Shown here: in pieces, positions 1 to 11,617 of the stretch
How positions within the stretch are numbered: position 1 is the stretch's first letter
How the letters are laid out: each line of letters starts with the position of its first letter
Source of the DNA: Rotaria sp. Silwood1
Taxonomy: Eukaryota; Rotifera; Eurotatoria; Philodinida; Philodinidae
Assembly: GCA_905250075.1 (NCBI GenBank)
Contig: CAJNOP010000024.1
Span: 2,098,490-2,162,489 of the forward strand
DNA: 64,000 nt
Direction of reading: 5' to 3'
The notes under the pieces: generated by a model
What the model was told of the DNA's origin: nothing
Seen by the model: only the letters and a program-made list of their open reading frames with translations
The model's database searches: none
Made by a program: the position numbers and the translations under genes

Positions 1-3000
1 ATTATGGATATGAAAATTTAAAGAAAACCAAGACGAATAGTTTAAAAATATGTCTTTTTTCAACCGTACGATATTTCTGTAATTCTATCAATATGTTCAT
101 CTTACTTATCAAAAAAAAAGGTTATATTTTATTTTCCTAATCATGATTATGAAGTATGACCACTTGAAGAAGTGCACTCATTGTAGAATCTTTAATTATA
201 GATGACATAATAAGATTATTGAAGGTTTCTTTAAGTGAAAATAAAGACAAAAAAAACAAAGAACCACTATCTATCAAAATAGTAGATTGTGTTTCTTGCA
301 CATAGAAGTTTGTTTACTTAAAAACAATGCCTGAAAGAAAGGTCAGTAGAGTTTTATTTTTAGAAAATCAAACAAACTTTTAATAAAGATTTCGAGAGAG
401 AGAGAGAGTTTTTTTTCATACTGTAGTAATGATTTAATAAACACATGAGTAGAATAACGTGCAAAAAAAAAGTAACACTCTCGAAAAAAGCGCAAAGATG
501 TTAAAACATCATATTATTTTTTATTCAATGTTTGAAATTACCAACTGAATCAAGATAGAGTATAGCATGTTTAAGAATTTGATAATAACTAAATTAAAAA
601 ATACATGTTTAGAGAATAGATATTCTAAAAAACTTCATACATTAAAAAGATTTGTGTACGAAAAACTCTCAGTGTATATTTTTAATTATTCAATCTTTGG
701 AAAATGAAAGTAAGATTGTCAATATTTATTGATTCAAATATAGAATATATTATACGAAAAAATTAACAATTAATATACTATTAATATTCATATTTTCTCA
801 AAGAAAAACTTCAGAAAGCCTAGAAGTTATTTTTATTCATTTCATGACATTAAATTATTATTTTTTTTCTATATGATTCTCGATTCTTAGTTGAAAAGAA
901 CTTCATGATGAGCACAGCTCCTTTTGATTACATAAGATTTATTTAAAAATTCTAGAATAACAATTAATTAGAAATGTATTATTTATAGTTTATTATTGAT
1001 AAGAAAAAAATTGTAACATTCATTATTGAAATATAAATAGGTCTAAAATAAACTAAATCATAAACTAAATTTTGTAATCAAGACTGTCATTAGATGATGG
1101 ATTAGAAGAAAAGTATTGTCTGAATATTTTCTTTTTTTTTTTCATTAGTATCATTCAGAATAATAGTTTGCATGATTAATAATTTTGAAGTATTAGAATT
1201 AATTGATGTATAGAAAAAAAATTGCATTATATTTTGATGAAGAACATTCTTTTAAATCATATTATACAAAATAAATTCTATTTTTGTATAGTTTAATTAA
1301 TTTGAAATATTTTTTAAGTTAAATCTATTTCGATTTTCTTTGATATATGACAAAATTTACAATAAGTTAAATATAAAATCAGACTAGTGCTTGTGAAGAA
1401 AAAGAAAGACATTTGACATGTTCGACAATAAAAGTCTTTGTCATAGTAAACATCTGTTTCTTGAGGAAATGGATCGTAAAGTGAATTACTATTAACAAGA
1501 TTAATATTGAAAACATTCTCGGAAATGACATTTTCTTCTTCAGAGACATTTGATCAAAATTAACTCGATAATGTGTACGTATTTTTATGCATACTTTTGG
1601 TCGAAATACTTCACTATACCCTTTAGAATTCGCGAATTTTGGAACATTAATATCTACTATTCAGAAGCCTATTTTTGTGTTTTATTTTTGCATTCAAAAT
1701 ATCATTCTATTCATGGCTCTAGTCAATTACTAGGAGTGATTTTATTCTCATGGGATAGTACAATGAAAGTGGTAAATTCTATGATGCTGATACAAAAAAT
1801 AATTAGAAGATTAATGTGTGTGATTTAGCAAATGATTTCTTTTATAAAATATTTCTAACCGTTTATTATATAAATACTACTTTGACAATTACAACACATT
1901 TATAATAATAATGTCAGAGATTGATTGTCGATATTTATAAAAATAATAAACAAATAGTGATGCTGAAAACTATCTATAGATATTACTTTGATCTTAATAC
2001 AAAAAGTGAGGATATACATTTGAATTTTGTATTAAAATATTTCTATAAAGTGTTTTGAACTTTATGAAAATTCTCTCTAAAAGTAGATCGTAAATCTTTT
2101 GATGCCTATTTTTTTAAAATTAGAATTTATTGAGACAGACATTACTTATATTAAATAAAATCATAGCGAAAAAAAAAATAAACGTTAAAACGAATCTTCT
2201 TCAAAAAATTTTTTTACACGATTTCATCTCTCAACTTGTCTATTAAAGTAATAAAACAAACAAAAAGATAGAATCAACGACATCTTCTCCTGTTTTTATT
2301 CGATATCAAGATAAGAAAATGCCTTTTAGAGATAGGAAGTTCTTCTGTTTATCTAGATAATATCATCTCATATACATGCTGATAATGTTTTCTAACGAAT
2401 CTATATACAAATAAACATATATATAGATAGTTAGATTTTCTGCGAAATTATAATAAAAATAATCATGTTAATAAATCATTCTTTCTTAATTAAATGAATA
2501 TATTTATGAATTCATGCATACTGAATATGCAAATCTTTTTGATTAAACTTTGAAGTAAAAGCAATTTTTTCTTAGAAGTATTTCATTTAAATTTAAGATA
2601 TACACGCCGAGCGTGGTAAAAGGTTTGCAACATTCTATCACTCTGTAATTATTCGAAAACTCCTCTAAAATGAGTTTGATCTGTTCGTAGATGGTTTTTG
2701 TAGATTACTTATTACGAAAACTAAATATTCTTGAAACAATTATAATATATTATTAAAATTTGTATGAAAAGTACGTACCATTACATGAATCAAATCAGCC
2801 AAACTTGTAGTTTTTTTTTTTTTATCTCATAGTTTTAATTTAAAATTAATAGAAGTCTATATAGAGAATTGAACTCTGTATCATCTGAGAGGATACTAAG
2901 GATTATTTATTATTGCTTTGTTTAAATATTTGCAAAAGCAAAAATGAAAAATATTGTACAGTTTTTGTCATAATCAATATTGTCAAAAGGAATAGTCAAA

Positions 3001-3790
3001 TAATATTTAATTTTCATTTATATAAGCTATGGATATTGAAAAATTTTTGTGTTTTATTTAATTCTCTATATCATGATAGAGTCTAAAGGAAAATAGTGCT
3101 TATTAAAAGAAATTTTTATCAGGAAAGAAAGCAATTAAAGTAAAACACATACATTTAACAATATAAAACAATGAGCACAGATCACATGAGGCATGAGTGA
3201 AGATTTGCACAATTGAAACAGCGTGATATGCCAACAGAACAGAATGACACTAATATGATGTCATGGAAGAGAAAACTCGAACTTGACGCTGATTCTGAAG
3301 AAACGGACACGTTGCCATTTTTCTCCCTCGTTTTTGACACATGTTTTATTTGAACAATAATGACAATATTTCCATCCAAATGATTAACAGTTTTACCATA
3401 ATTAGCCATCTTGATTATTGAATTAATTTTGTTTATGTTTTCTGTCAAGAATATTTGAGAAAATATTATTTATATAATGTTAGAAAGAAAAAACATATAC
3501 AAATATTTTCTCATTTTATTCTTAAAGGATAACTCATTAAGTAAAATAGTTTTTAATCAAGTAGTATTGAAAAGCTTTGACTGAAATAAGTCATACATAA
3601 CAATGGATTTTTATGCCTGTTTATTTATTAAAAAGTCCAGAAAAAAAAAAGTAATGTGAAAGTCACCATATTTTAGAAATCAAAAGAAAAAAATTTACTG
3701 ATGAAAATGCTTGTTTTCACATCATTTTGAACTCTTTAGTAAATGTCCACAGAAAAAAATCAATTCAAAACAATTAAAATATGATGTAAA
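1..3790. other. AT-rich intergenic DNA, no supported gene
   Basis: I see only short chance reading frames, homopolymer runs and a small GA dinucleotide run near 393-408. No exon series with matching splice phases and no recognisable protein is present on either strand. Confidence 0.6.
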
Positions 3791-3806
3791 CTTTTTTTCC
3801 TAACAG
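3791..3806 (+). other. Splice-acceptor-like site upstream of the GPCR start
   Basis: A pyrimidine run ends in TAACAG, 24 bases before the ATG at 3831. The reading frame is open without it, so this is either the 3' end of an intron in the 5' UTR or a trans-splicing acceptor. Similar sites precede the ankyrin gene and the homeobox gene in this window. Confidence 0.45.
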
Positions 3807-3830
3807 ATTGTCAATATATTATCATCATCT

Positions 3831-4766
3831 ATGGCAATATCAGAAACATCATTAAGTCGTTCAATTAAATTTTGGATTTTACTTGTTTTTCAAATTCCAT
3901 CGATTCTATGTTCTATTTTTGTTTTATATAATATGTTTACTTTACAAATATATCGTCGTGCATTAGCTAATCATGTTATAATAGCAATGCTTATTGTTAG
4001 TATTTTATCTATTACAATTGATCTTTCATTAACACTTAATTATCTACGTGAAGGTATTGTTAATCCTCAATCAGTATCATTTTGTTTGTTTTGGATGTAT
4101 ATTGATTATTCATTATATGCAAGTGGAATGCTTTTAACAACATGGGCATCATTTGAACGACATATTCTTGTTTTTGCTTCACAATATTTTCGTTCATCAT
4201 ATAAAATTATTCTTGCTCATTATTTACCAATTATATTTTGTTTAATTTATCCATTTATTTTCTATATTTATACAATACCTTTTTATATATGTGAAAATGA
4301 TGTAGTACATTTTCATATAATACTTTGTGGTTCACCATGTTTTAAACGTGAATCATATATATTGAATTGGTATGATATGTTAATGCATAGTGTATTACCA
4401 TGTGCATTTATAGTAACATTTAGTTTAGCTTTATTAATTCGAGTTATAAAACAAAAACGTCGTTTACAACGAAAATTATTTTCATGGAGAAAACAACGTC
4501 GAATGATTATACAATTACTATCAATTACTTGTCTATATATTATTATAAATATACCATTATTTATTATTATTTTTATTCAACAATGTTGTTTAAAGACATT
4601 TGCTGTTGTTGAACATGATCTGTATTTGTTTTATTTATATTATTTTTTATTAATATTTTTACCATTTGTATGTCTTGGATCACTCGGCAATTTACGAGAA
4701 AAATTTAGAAGATTTAAACCTTGTTGTAAAAAAAGTTCAATACAAGCACCAGTTATGAACGGTTGA
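3831..4766 (+). CDS. Rhodopsin-like seven-transmembrane receptor (orphan GPCR)
   Basis: A single exon encodes 311 residues with seven hydrophobic segments, roughly at residues 14-36, 47-70, 84-107, 126-148, 186-205, 226-250 and 266-286. The third helix ends in ERH (residues 109-111) in place of the usual DRY. Cys85 near its outer end can pair with a cysteine in extracellular loop 2. A basic third loop (KQKRRLQRK) and a basic, Cys-containing tail follow. The classical NPxxY motif of helix 7 is not obvious, so the receptor is divergent. Short intronless receptors of this kind are strongly expanded in bdelloid rotifers. The ligand cannot be predicted. The start is the first ATG after a likely splice acceptor at 3806. 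No operon-like context is seen. Confidence 0.85.
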   Translation: MAISETSLSRSIKFWILLVFQIPSILCSIFVLYNMFTLQIYRRALANHVIIAMLIVSILSITIDLSLTLNYLREGIVNPQSVSFCLFWMYIDYSLYASGMLLTTWASFERHILVFASQYFRSSYKIILAHYLPIIFCLIYPFIFYIYTIPFYICENDVVHFHIILCGSPCFKRESYILNWYDMLMHSVLPCAFIVTFSLALLIRVIKQKRRLQRKLFSWRKQRRMIIQLLSITCLYIIINIPLFIIIFIQQCCLKTFAVVEHDLYLFYLYYFLLIFLPFVCLGSLGNLREKFRRFKPCCKKSSIQAPVMNG

Positions 4767-7579
4767 AGAACATTATGTCAGCAAACTGTGTGTATGGTTG
4801 CGGCGAAGTAACGCATTATCTCGTATATCTTACACAACATCAGAGATGGTCAACTATAACTAGCTATGTGTTTCTCCAACTTTAACTCCTCGACTGTATA
4901 TGTCATTCTAAACTGACGTCAATTTAAATTCACTCAATTTCATCTTATTATTCATAGAATGTACGTCTAGTTCAGAGTTGGAGTTGTCCGTCTTTTTCTT
5001 TTTTTAACATAAAATCTTTCTTCATATAGTAATTATATATGAATCATATACTACGAAAAACAAAACTTTACTAATTGGAGATCGATTAATGTTAATAAAA
5101 AATACAAGACTATATAAGACCTTATACTCAATATTTAATCAACTTATTTACCATGCAAAGTACTGTATTATACCCGTTGGTGCGTTTTTATTACTTTCTC
5201 TACACATACTCGAAATTCCTATTATGTGTTACGATAATCTTGAAATCGGAGAGCCGCATGATTTTCGTTTAAACATTGTTACAAAGTTCTATACTTTTCA
5301 ATGATCAATTCTTTTTCGAAAATTTTGATATGAAATTTTGTTTGTTTTCAATTCGCTTCATAAAATGAGGATTTTTGAATAAGAACTGTTCTTTTTCTGA
5401 GATAGTGGAAATGAGTTTCAGTAGCAACAGTGATTAGATCGAATATATGCTATCATCTTTCGAAATTTTCATTGTATCAAAGATCGATTGTTGAAGTTAA
5501 AAATGTGTTCATCACTCTTGTATTTTAAATAAAACTTAAATTGTTATGATTATAAATGAATATAATTGATTTAATTTACTGTCTCGTTGATAAGAGTTTG
5601 TGTAACCGTTGTTATAGGGACATCAGTGCTAGCTAAATACCGAGTGACCAATAATGAATGGTCATGCTTTGCATTCTATTTTTCATTACTTGATGTGCAT
5701 CATTAAAAGAACAAAATATACAAAAAGGTTTAGCGTGAAAAGCTCTGTGGTCTACAAAGCAAAGCTTATTTCCAGTGGTTTAGCTAGGAGTTTATAATTC
5801 ATAGGCTGTTTTCAGCTAAACTACTAGAAGTTCGTTACTCTCAACTAAGAGGCAAGCTCGTTCACTTATTGTGTCCTGTTCCACAAATATACTCTTCAAT
5901 TTTCAAATATTTGAATATATTGCGTCAAAAAAAGTAACTAAGCATAAATAAACCATTGGCAAACTTCAGTGGAATAATGAGTATTTTGAAAAAGAAAAAC
6001 CATCAAATACACATTATTGTAAGCATTGATTTAATGAGCGAAATTAGTCAGTTGGTCTCTCTGGATCGTTTCGTTAGATCACAAAAAAATACAATGTGTT
6101 AAAATGACTATACTCAGCTCTTTGTACAAATATGTGTATCAAGATTTTCATCATTGGGATATTAGTACTATTGCAAAAGAAATCATGAGCTATTGCTTTT
6201 GAGTTTGTAGTCTATCGTCTAATGGCCGTACCCTTTGCTACGCCACTGATTAAGATTTCTCGCTTTGACATTTGAACAATAGGAGCATAAGATAAATCAC
6301 TAGTATTGGTCTTAATCAAATTTAGCACACTTAGTTGTTCAATTAAATCTAACAAATTTATATGCTTAATAGGAATAGTTTCAACTGATACCATTATTGC
6401 CAGCATCGTTATCACTATTAAATTCTCTAAAAATAATGTTATAACAAGTCAAAATACTTTTTGTCGTCGAAAAACCATGTAAAACAATATCACAGACAAA
6501 TCCTGATAAAGTAACTATGATGTATGTTTTATCGAAATGTGGATGTAACAGTTGATTTTATTGTTGATGCCATTTCTAAATGTAATCGTCTTCAAGTTTT
6601 TTAGATCGCACTAATTATTGTTTTCTTTTCAATAGAATCCCATGAAAGAAGCAGCTGAAATTAGATATTATTCGATTTAAAAATGATCAGAAATGAAAGT
6701 AAACATCAATTCTTTTCCAGTGGATACAACCTGTCGGATTTCTATATTTATTGTTTAAAAGCAATACGACGAAACATATGTGCGAGAATACATTATCTGA
6801 TTTATTTCAAAAAACATTTCTATCATCTTGGAAGGCATTATTTAGAAGCCACCTCTCTGTCGCCATCAAGTTCAATTTTATGGATTTATTCATATAGTGA
6901 AGGAATAAAAGTTTCGAAAGAATCAATACCAACATATTCTATAGCTAGAAATTCCATTGAATTTTGTTGTTCAAATGATTCATAAAACTGATTCTTTGAT
7001 GTATCGTAAACAGTTGACTATTCTATTTTGTCTGTGTAAAATTCGAAAGTCCGACATTGTCTAAGAGTTGTATATTGATGTTGGAACATCGAATTATTCA
7101 ATTGAACTTCGCCAATGATTCTTGATTCTATTATTCTTTCTACTGAAAACTATTAATTTCCTGCTGTTATATGCGTACAAAGGATCAACAGTTGACATCA
7201 ATCTGTAGAACGTAATTTTTTCACAGGATATGATTGTTTCAATGGATGTTCGATATTTTTAATTCAATAATACAAAAATATACTACATCAGTTGATTGAG
7301 AAATGGTCAGATTTATCGATCAAATTCTGAAAGAATTTAAAACAGCTATGTTGATATACTGAAGGCTCTTTATTTTTTATTAATTATCAATTCAAGAGAA
7401 GAAAAAAAAAATTCTACAAAGAAAAATACATTCTATTCTAATATGCATATTACAGAGTTTCAAAAATAAAGAAAAAAAGAAAAAAATTTTTTTTTTGATT
7501 TGAATATACTTAGAAAATAACTGACAGTTCAAATGAAATACTTGCTATTAATTTATATACAGTATAACGAACGACTATA
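4767..7579. other. Intergenic DNA without a supported gene
   Basis: This stretch separates the GPCR from the 3' end of the next gene, which lies on the opposite strand. Several frames of 60-100 codons occur, but none has family resemblance or usable splice partners. A cluster of short inverted words around GTTTAGCT lies near 5779-5825. Confidence 0.55.
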
Positions 7580-10090
7580 TTAATAAACATCCGTAGTATT
7601 ATTCATTATTGAATCAATCATGGTTGTTGTTTCATTAAGATTTTTAGGTGGAATAGATTTTCGAATTACTACTTTACATCGTCCATTAGAAATTATTTTT
7701 GGTTCAACACCTTGTTTATTTGTCATTAATTCAATCATTTTTATATAGGCTAATTTTTGTGCTTGTCGTCGTGATTTATGTATACCATTAGATAATATAA
7801 TTTTCGAATTAAGTATAAGTCGATAAAACCAAATATATTTATTATTTAATGTTTTTAATTGTTCATTACAAGTAATTAATAAAGGTGAAGTTATAAGTGA
7901 TTGTATATATTCAATATCATCTGTTGGTGAAACTTGAGAATTAACAAGACAATCACGTAATTGAGAAACAAGTATAATATCAGCCATTAATGGATGACTA
8001 TCACTATAAATTTATATTAACAATCAAAATAGAATGTTATAAAAAAAGAAATTTTTACCCTTCAAAATCACTTGTATCAGAAAGAAGATTTGCCCATTTA
8101 GCTTCTTCTTCAAAATTAGTATCATCATATTCTAAAATAACATCATAGTAGTTCTTGAATGTTTGTTGAAAAATATATTTCTCTATGACAATATCTCAAG
8201 AATAAGATCGATGAACTTTTGTATAAGTAACATTTTACTATACCTAATAAATTGTTTGTCTATCCAAGTACAATCAACATCTATTAACACGACTTAGCTC
8301 ATTACAATGAAAGGACATGCGCCTCTATCTCACCATCAATAAAATAAAAAAAAACTGTTCTGATCGCTGTATGAATTGTTTTCTTAATAATATCAAATTT
8401 ACAATTTGATGATAAAAGATATATTAATTCAGTATAGTTTAGTTTCCTCTGTATGATTCTTCTCATATCTAAATTTATTTTCTAATAAACCTCTCTATAA
8501 ATGTTTGTGTCAATATTAAAAGACTTATGTAAAATTTATATTTCAACAGAAAGATCGAACATCTGTTAAAGTAATTTTAGTTTTACTATGATTTAAATGT
8601 AGATATATGAAGAGCATTATTTTACTTGAGAATATTTTCTTGTTAGTATATTTGTTATTCTACTTACTATCATTATCTGAATTATTCTCTTTGTTTTGAA
8701 TTTTGTTCTTATCTACAACAAAATAATATTAAAAAGAAAAAGCAAAAATTTATTTGATTTTTAAAATTAATTTTTACCAAATGAGTATTCTTTTTCAATT
8801 TGTGAATTAGATTGTTTAATTAATGAAAGACCATCTTCATTCAATAATTTCATTGTCTCATTAATCTTGATTTCTTTAAAAAAACAAACAAACAAAGAAT
8901 CAATTTATGAAAAATAATCTACAACGAATAGATTAAGCAAAATATTTACTTGTTATTGGTGTTGATAATGGTGAATGACAACTTTGTGGATATTCATTTG
9001 TTCGTGAAAAAAAATAATCACTAGGTTTACCAAATAATGCTGAACAAAAGAAGAAGAAAAAAAAGACATTCATTAATAACATATATGAATGAATAATAAT
9101 AAACTAAAACTAAACCTGGTCGACGTATTCCTGAACTACTTGATGATGAATTTCGACGACGACGTGGTTGATGTCGTAATTGAATATCAGTTTGTGGAAC
9201 AAGAGCAGCATTTGGTACATTATGATGATGATGATTATGTAATGGTGTTTTAACAGTTTTATTAAACATTAATGGAACAGAATTTGTTGGTGGTGATGGA
9301 GATGATTTTACTGAATTTCCAAGTTGTTGTACTTTACCATCAATTGAACATGATGATGAATCTGATGATATATCTGAAAAAATTTATTTATGTACAAAAT
9401 AATATAAAATAAAATAAAACTACAAACGTTGATGAAATGCTATATCTTCTGTATGCATATGAGCAGTTATTTGTGTAGTTTGAGCCCATGATTGAATACG
9501 TTTAACAACAAAAGCTCGAACTGTTTCATCATAATGTCTAAAATTTATAAAAAATAAATTCTTATATTGTTTTTTTTGTTTTTCTTGAAGAATTGTTACT
9601 TACGAAATTACCCAAGTAACTTTTTCAAATGGATCTTTTGTACCATGTGTTTGTAAATCAATAATACAAGATGTAAATTGTCTTAAATCATTTAAACGTT
9701 TATCCTATTAAATAATAAAATAAATTAGACAAAACAAAAGAAACTATTAACTGATTCATACTTGAAAGCCACAAAATTCTCGACGAATATCAAAATCATC
9801 TGAATCTGAACGAACTTGTGTCGTAATAATTGTAGTCTTTACATAATTATTAAAAAAATAAATATATAATGAAACAAAAAGAAAAACTTTGAATAAAGTA
9901 ATCTTTTACTTCAGTCATTGTATTTGAATCTATGTAAATATTCGACGAAATGGAAATAATTAAAGAAAGTTTAGTCGTACATCGATATATATATGTATGT
10001 ACATAAAGAATAAGATAAAGACAATACCTCCCTATATTTTCTTCTAAGAGAATTACGGCGAATTTGTTTCTTAAAAGAACGAAAAGACAT
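7580..10090 (-). CDS. Ten-exon protein with dsRNA-binding-like C-terminal domain
   Basis: Exons in coding order are 10090-10028, 9836-9762, 9704-9604, 9537-9428, 9373-9116, 9039-8950, 8873-8778, 8712-8668, 8131-8059 and 8003-7580. All have GT-AG borders and compatible phases, giving 1335 nt and 444 residues. The N-terminus is basic (MSFRSFKKQIRRNSLRRKYRE region). A folded-looking stretch of about 80 residues containing VTWVISHYDETVRAF follows. The middle is Ser/His/Arg-rich, with an HHHH run and an RRRR run. The last 140 residues contain a segment ending KSRRQAQKLAYIKMIELM, which resembles the second helix of a dsRNA-binding domain as found in CDKN2AIP/NKRF-type proteins. I do not recognise the whole protein, so RNA binding is an inference. 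Introns are mostly 50-70 nt, but intron 8 is 536 nt. A broken inverted copy of exons 3-8 lies at about 15.1-15.7 kb. Confidence 0.8.
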
Positions 10091-11617
10091 TTTCGTCGAA
10101 TCAAGATTCAACATGAAATAAAAAGACGTGTACTGGAACTCGAGGGCATTGGATATATACGGGTCACATTAAAAATCTTACACGAGAAAATATAAAACCT
10201 GTTGATAATGTACATGGACTAAGATATTCGAATGTTCAAGTATTTACAGTAGATTTAATGTACTAAAATTTAGTTTTTTCTTTTCTTAGTAAAAAAAAAG
10301 TTTATGAGACTCAAAACTTTCACACTATTGCTCTCTGTATTTGTTCGTACATAAAAACTAATGTACATAGTCTAAAATTCGTATATCTCAGCTTTGTACA
10401 TGTCATTAAAAATTTCTATTTTAAATTTGTTAGCTCACTGATGGGAACTTTATTTTGATCGAAAAATATTGAATGTTCTCGATGTATGATACACGTCCTT
10501 CTATTGTTAGATAAAGGATACCATCGAATAAGGCCGTAAATTGGCCATCTTCCTAGATTTCATATTCAATGAGCTAGAAAGATAGAACATTTATAACTGT
10601 GGTACCTACAAGTTTTTCTTTTATAAACTTAGTATGAATAGTGATCATGTTGACTTTTGTTTTCTCTCTCAGATGATACAGGGTTTAATGGATACGATAG
10701 ATAATTTTGTAGAGCACTATTGTATCTAAAAACGAAAGTACTGCTAAAAATCTTTATGATAAAAAACTATGTCGTCTGATATTCTATAAATCTATATAGT
10801 TTACAGAAAAATCTATTCTATGCTAAGGCTCATTTCCATTGAAGAATATCGACATTGTCACATTAAACTTTAATCTAATTTCAACTTCAGATCAAAATAA
10901 ATATCGTATTCGAAGTTAATATAAAAAAAGTAATTACATCATATCATGCATATGTCAGCATAAATTAATTTTTAATAGAATAAATTCCGAGTGAGTAACA
11001 GGCAAAATTTGAGAAGAAAATTGTTGAGGGAAATAATATCGTTTTTTTATTGAGCAAAAAGTCTGTTTATAGTGAAATGATTATGATATGATGTACTTTT
11101 TTGTGCTAATCTCGCATGCAATATTTATTTTGCTCTGAAATTACACATATTAATCAAAAAATATCTTTCCATATAAATGAATGTCTATACGAAGCTCAAT
11201 ATGATCGTTTTCTACAATCGTACAATCTCGTAAATGATATAGTAGTGACGTCTATATTGGAACAAAATTTTTCTTTTGGTTTCAAATTCTTATGATAATA
11301 TTTTGAAAATGAGTAGAGATCATACACATGATCCTCAATATTAAAGAGCTCGAATTTTTCTCTGATTAATTAGCAATTCGCAAAATGTTACTCAGTTCGA
11401 TTTATTATCGATTGCCGAAAATTTGTCTCTAATATCGTAATCACGATAAAATTTGATTTAATCACTTATTTTTTACGACATACGAGTAATCATGATTTTA
11501 CATTAACTTTTTCAATGATCAGCAATGTAGCCACTACTTTAATCATATAGAAAGATTTTGTCTTCATCGATTTTTGTCAACATAACAAATACAATATCTG
11601 TTAATAACTTAAAGACA
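10091..11617. other. Intergenic DNA without a supported gene
   Basis: Upstream of the ten-exon gene and before the first array unit. I see no open frame with splice support and no repeat beyond A/T runs. Confidence 0.5.

Noticed and set aside
1550-1828. 92-residue plus-strand frame
   Set aside because: Aromatic- and Ile-rich composition typical of translated AT-rich DNA, with no domain or splice context.
3182-3448. 88-residue minus-strand frame as a gene
   Set aside because: No family resemblance, no splice partners and a composition that fits chance in AT-rich DNA.
6683-6985. 100-residue plus-strand frame
   Set aside because: No recognisable motif and no flanking exons; length is within chance for this composition when both strands are considered.
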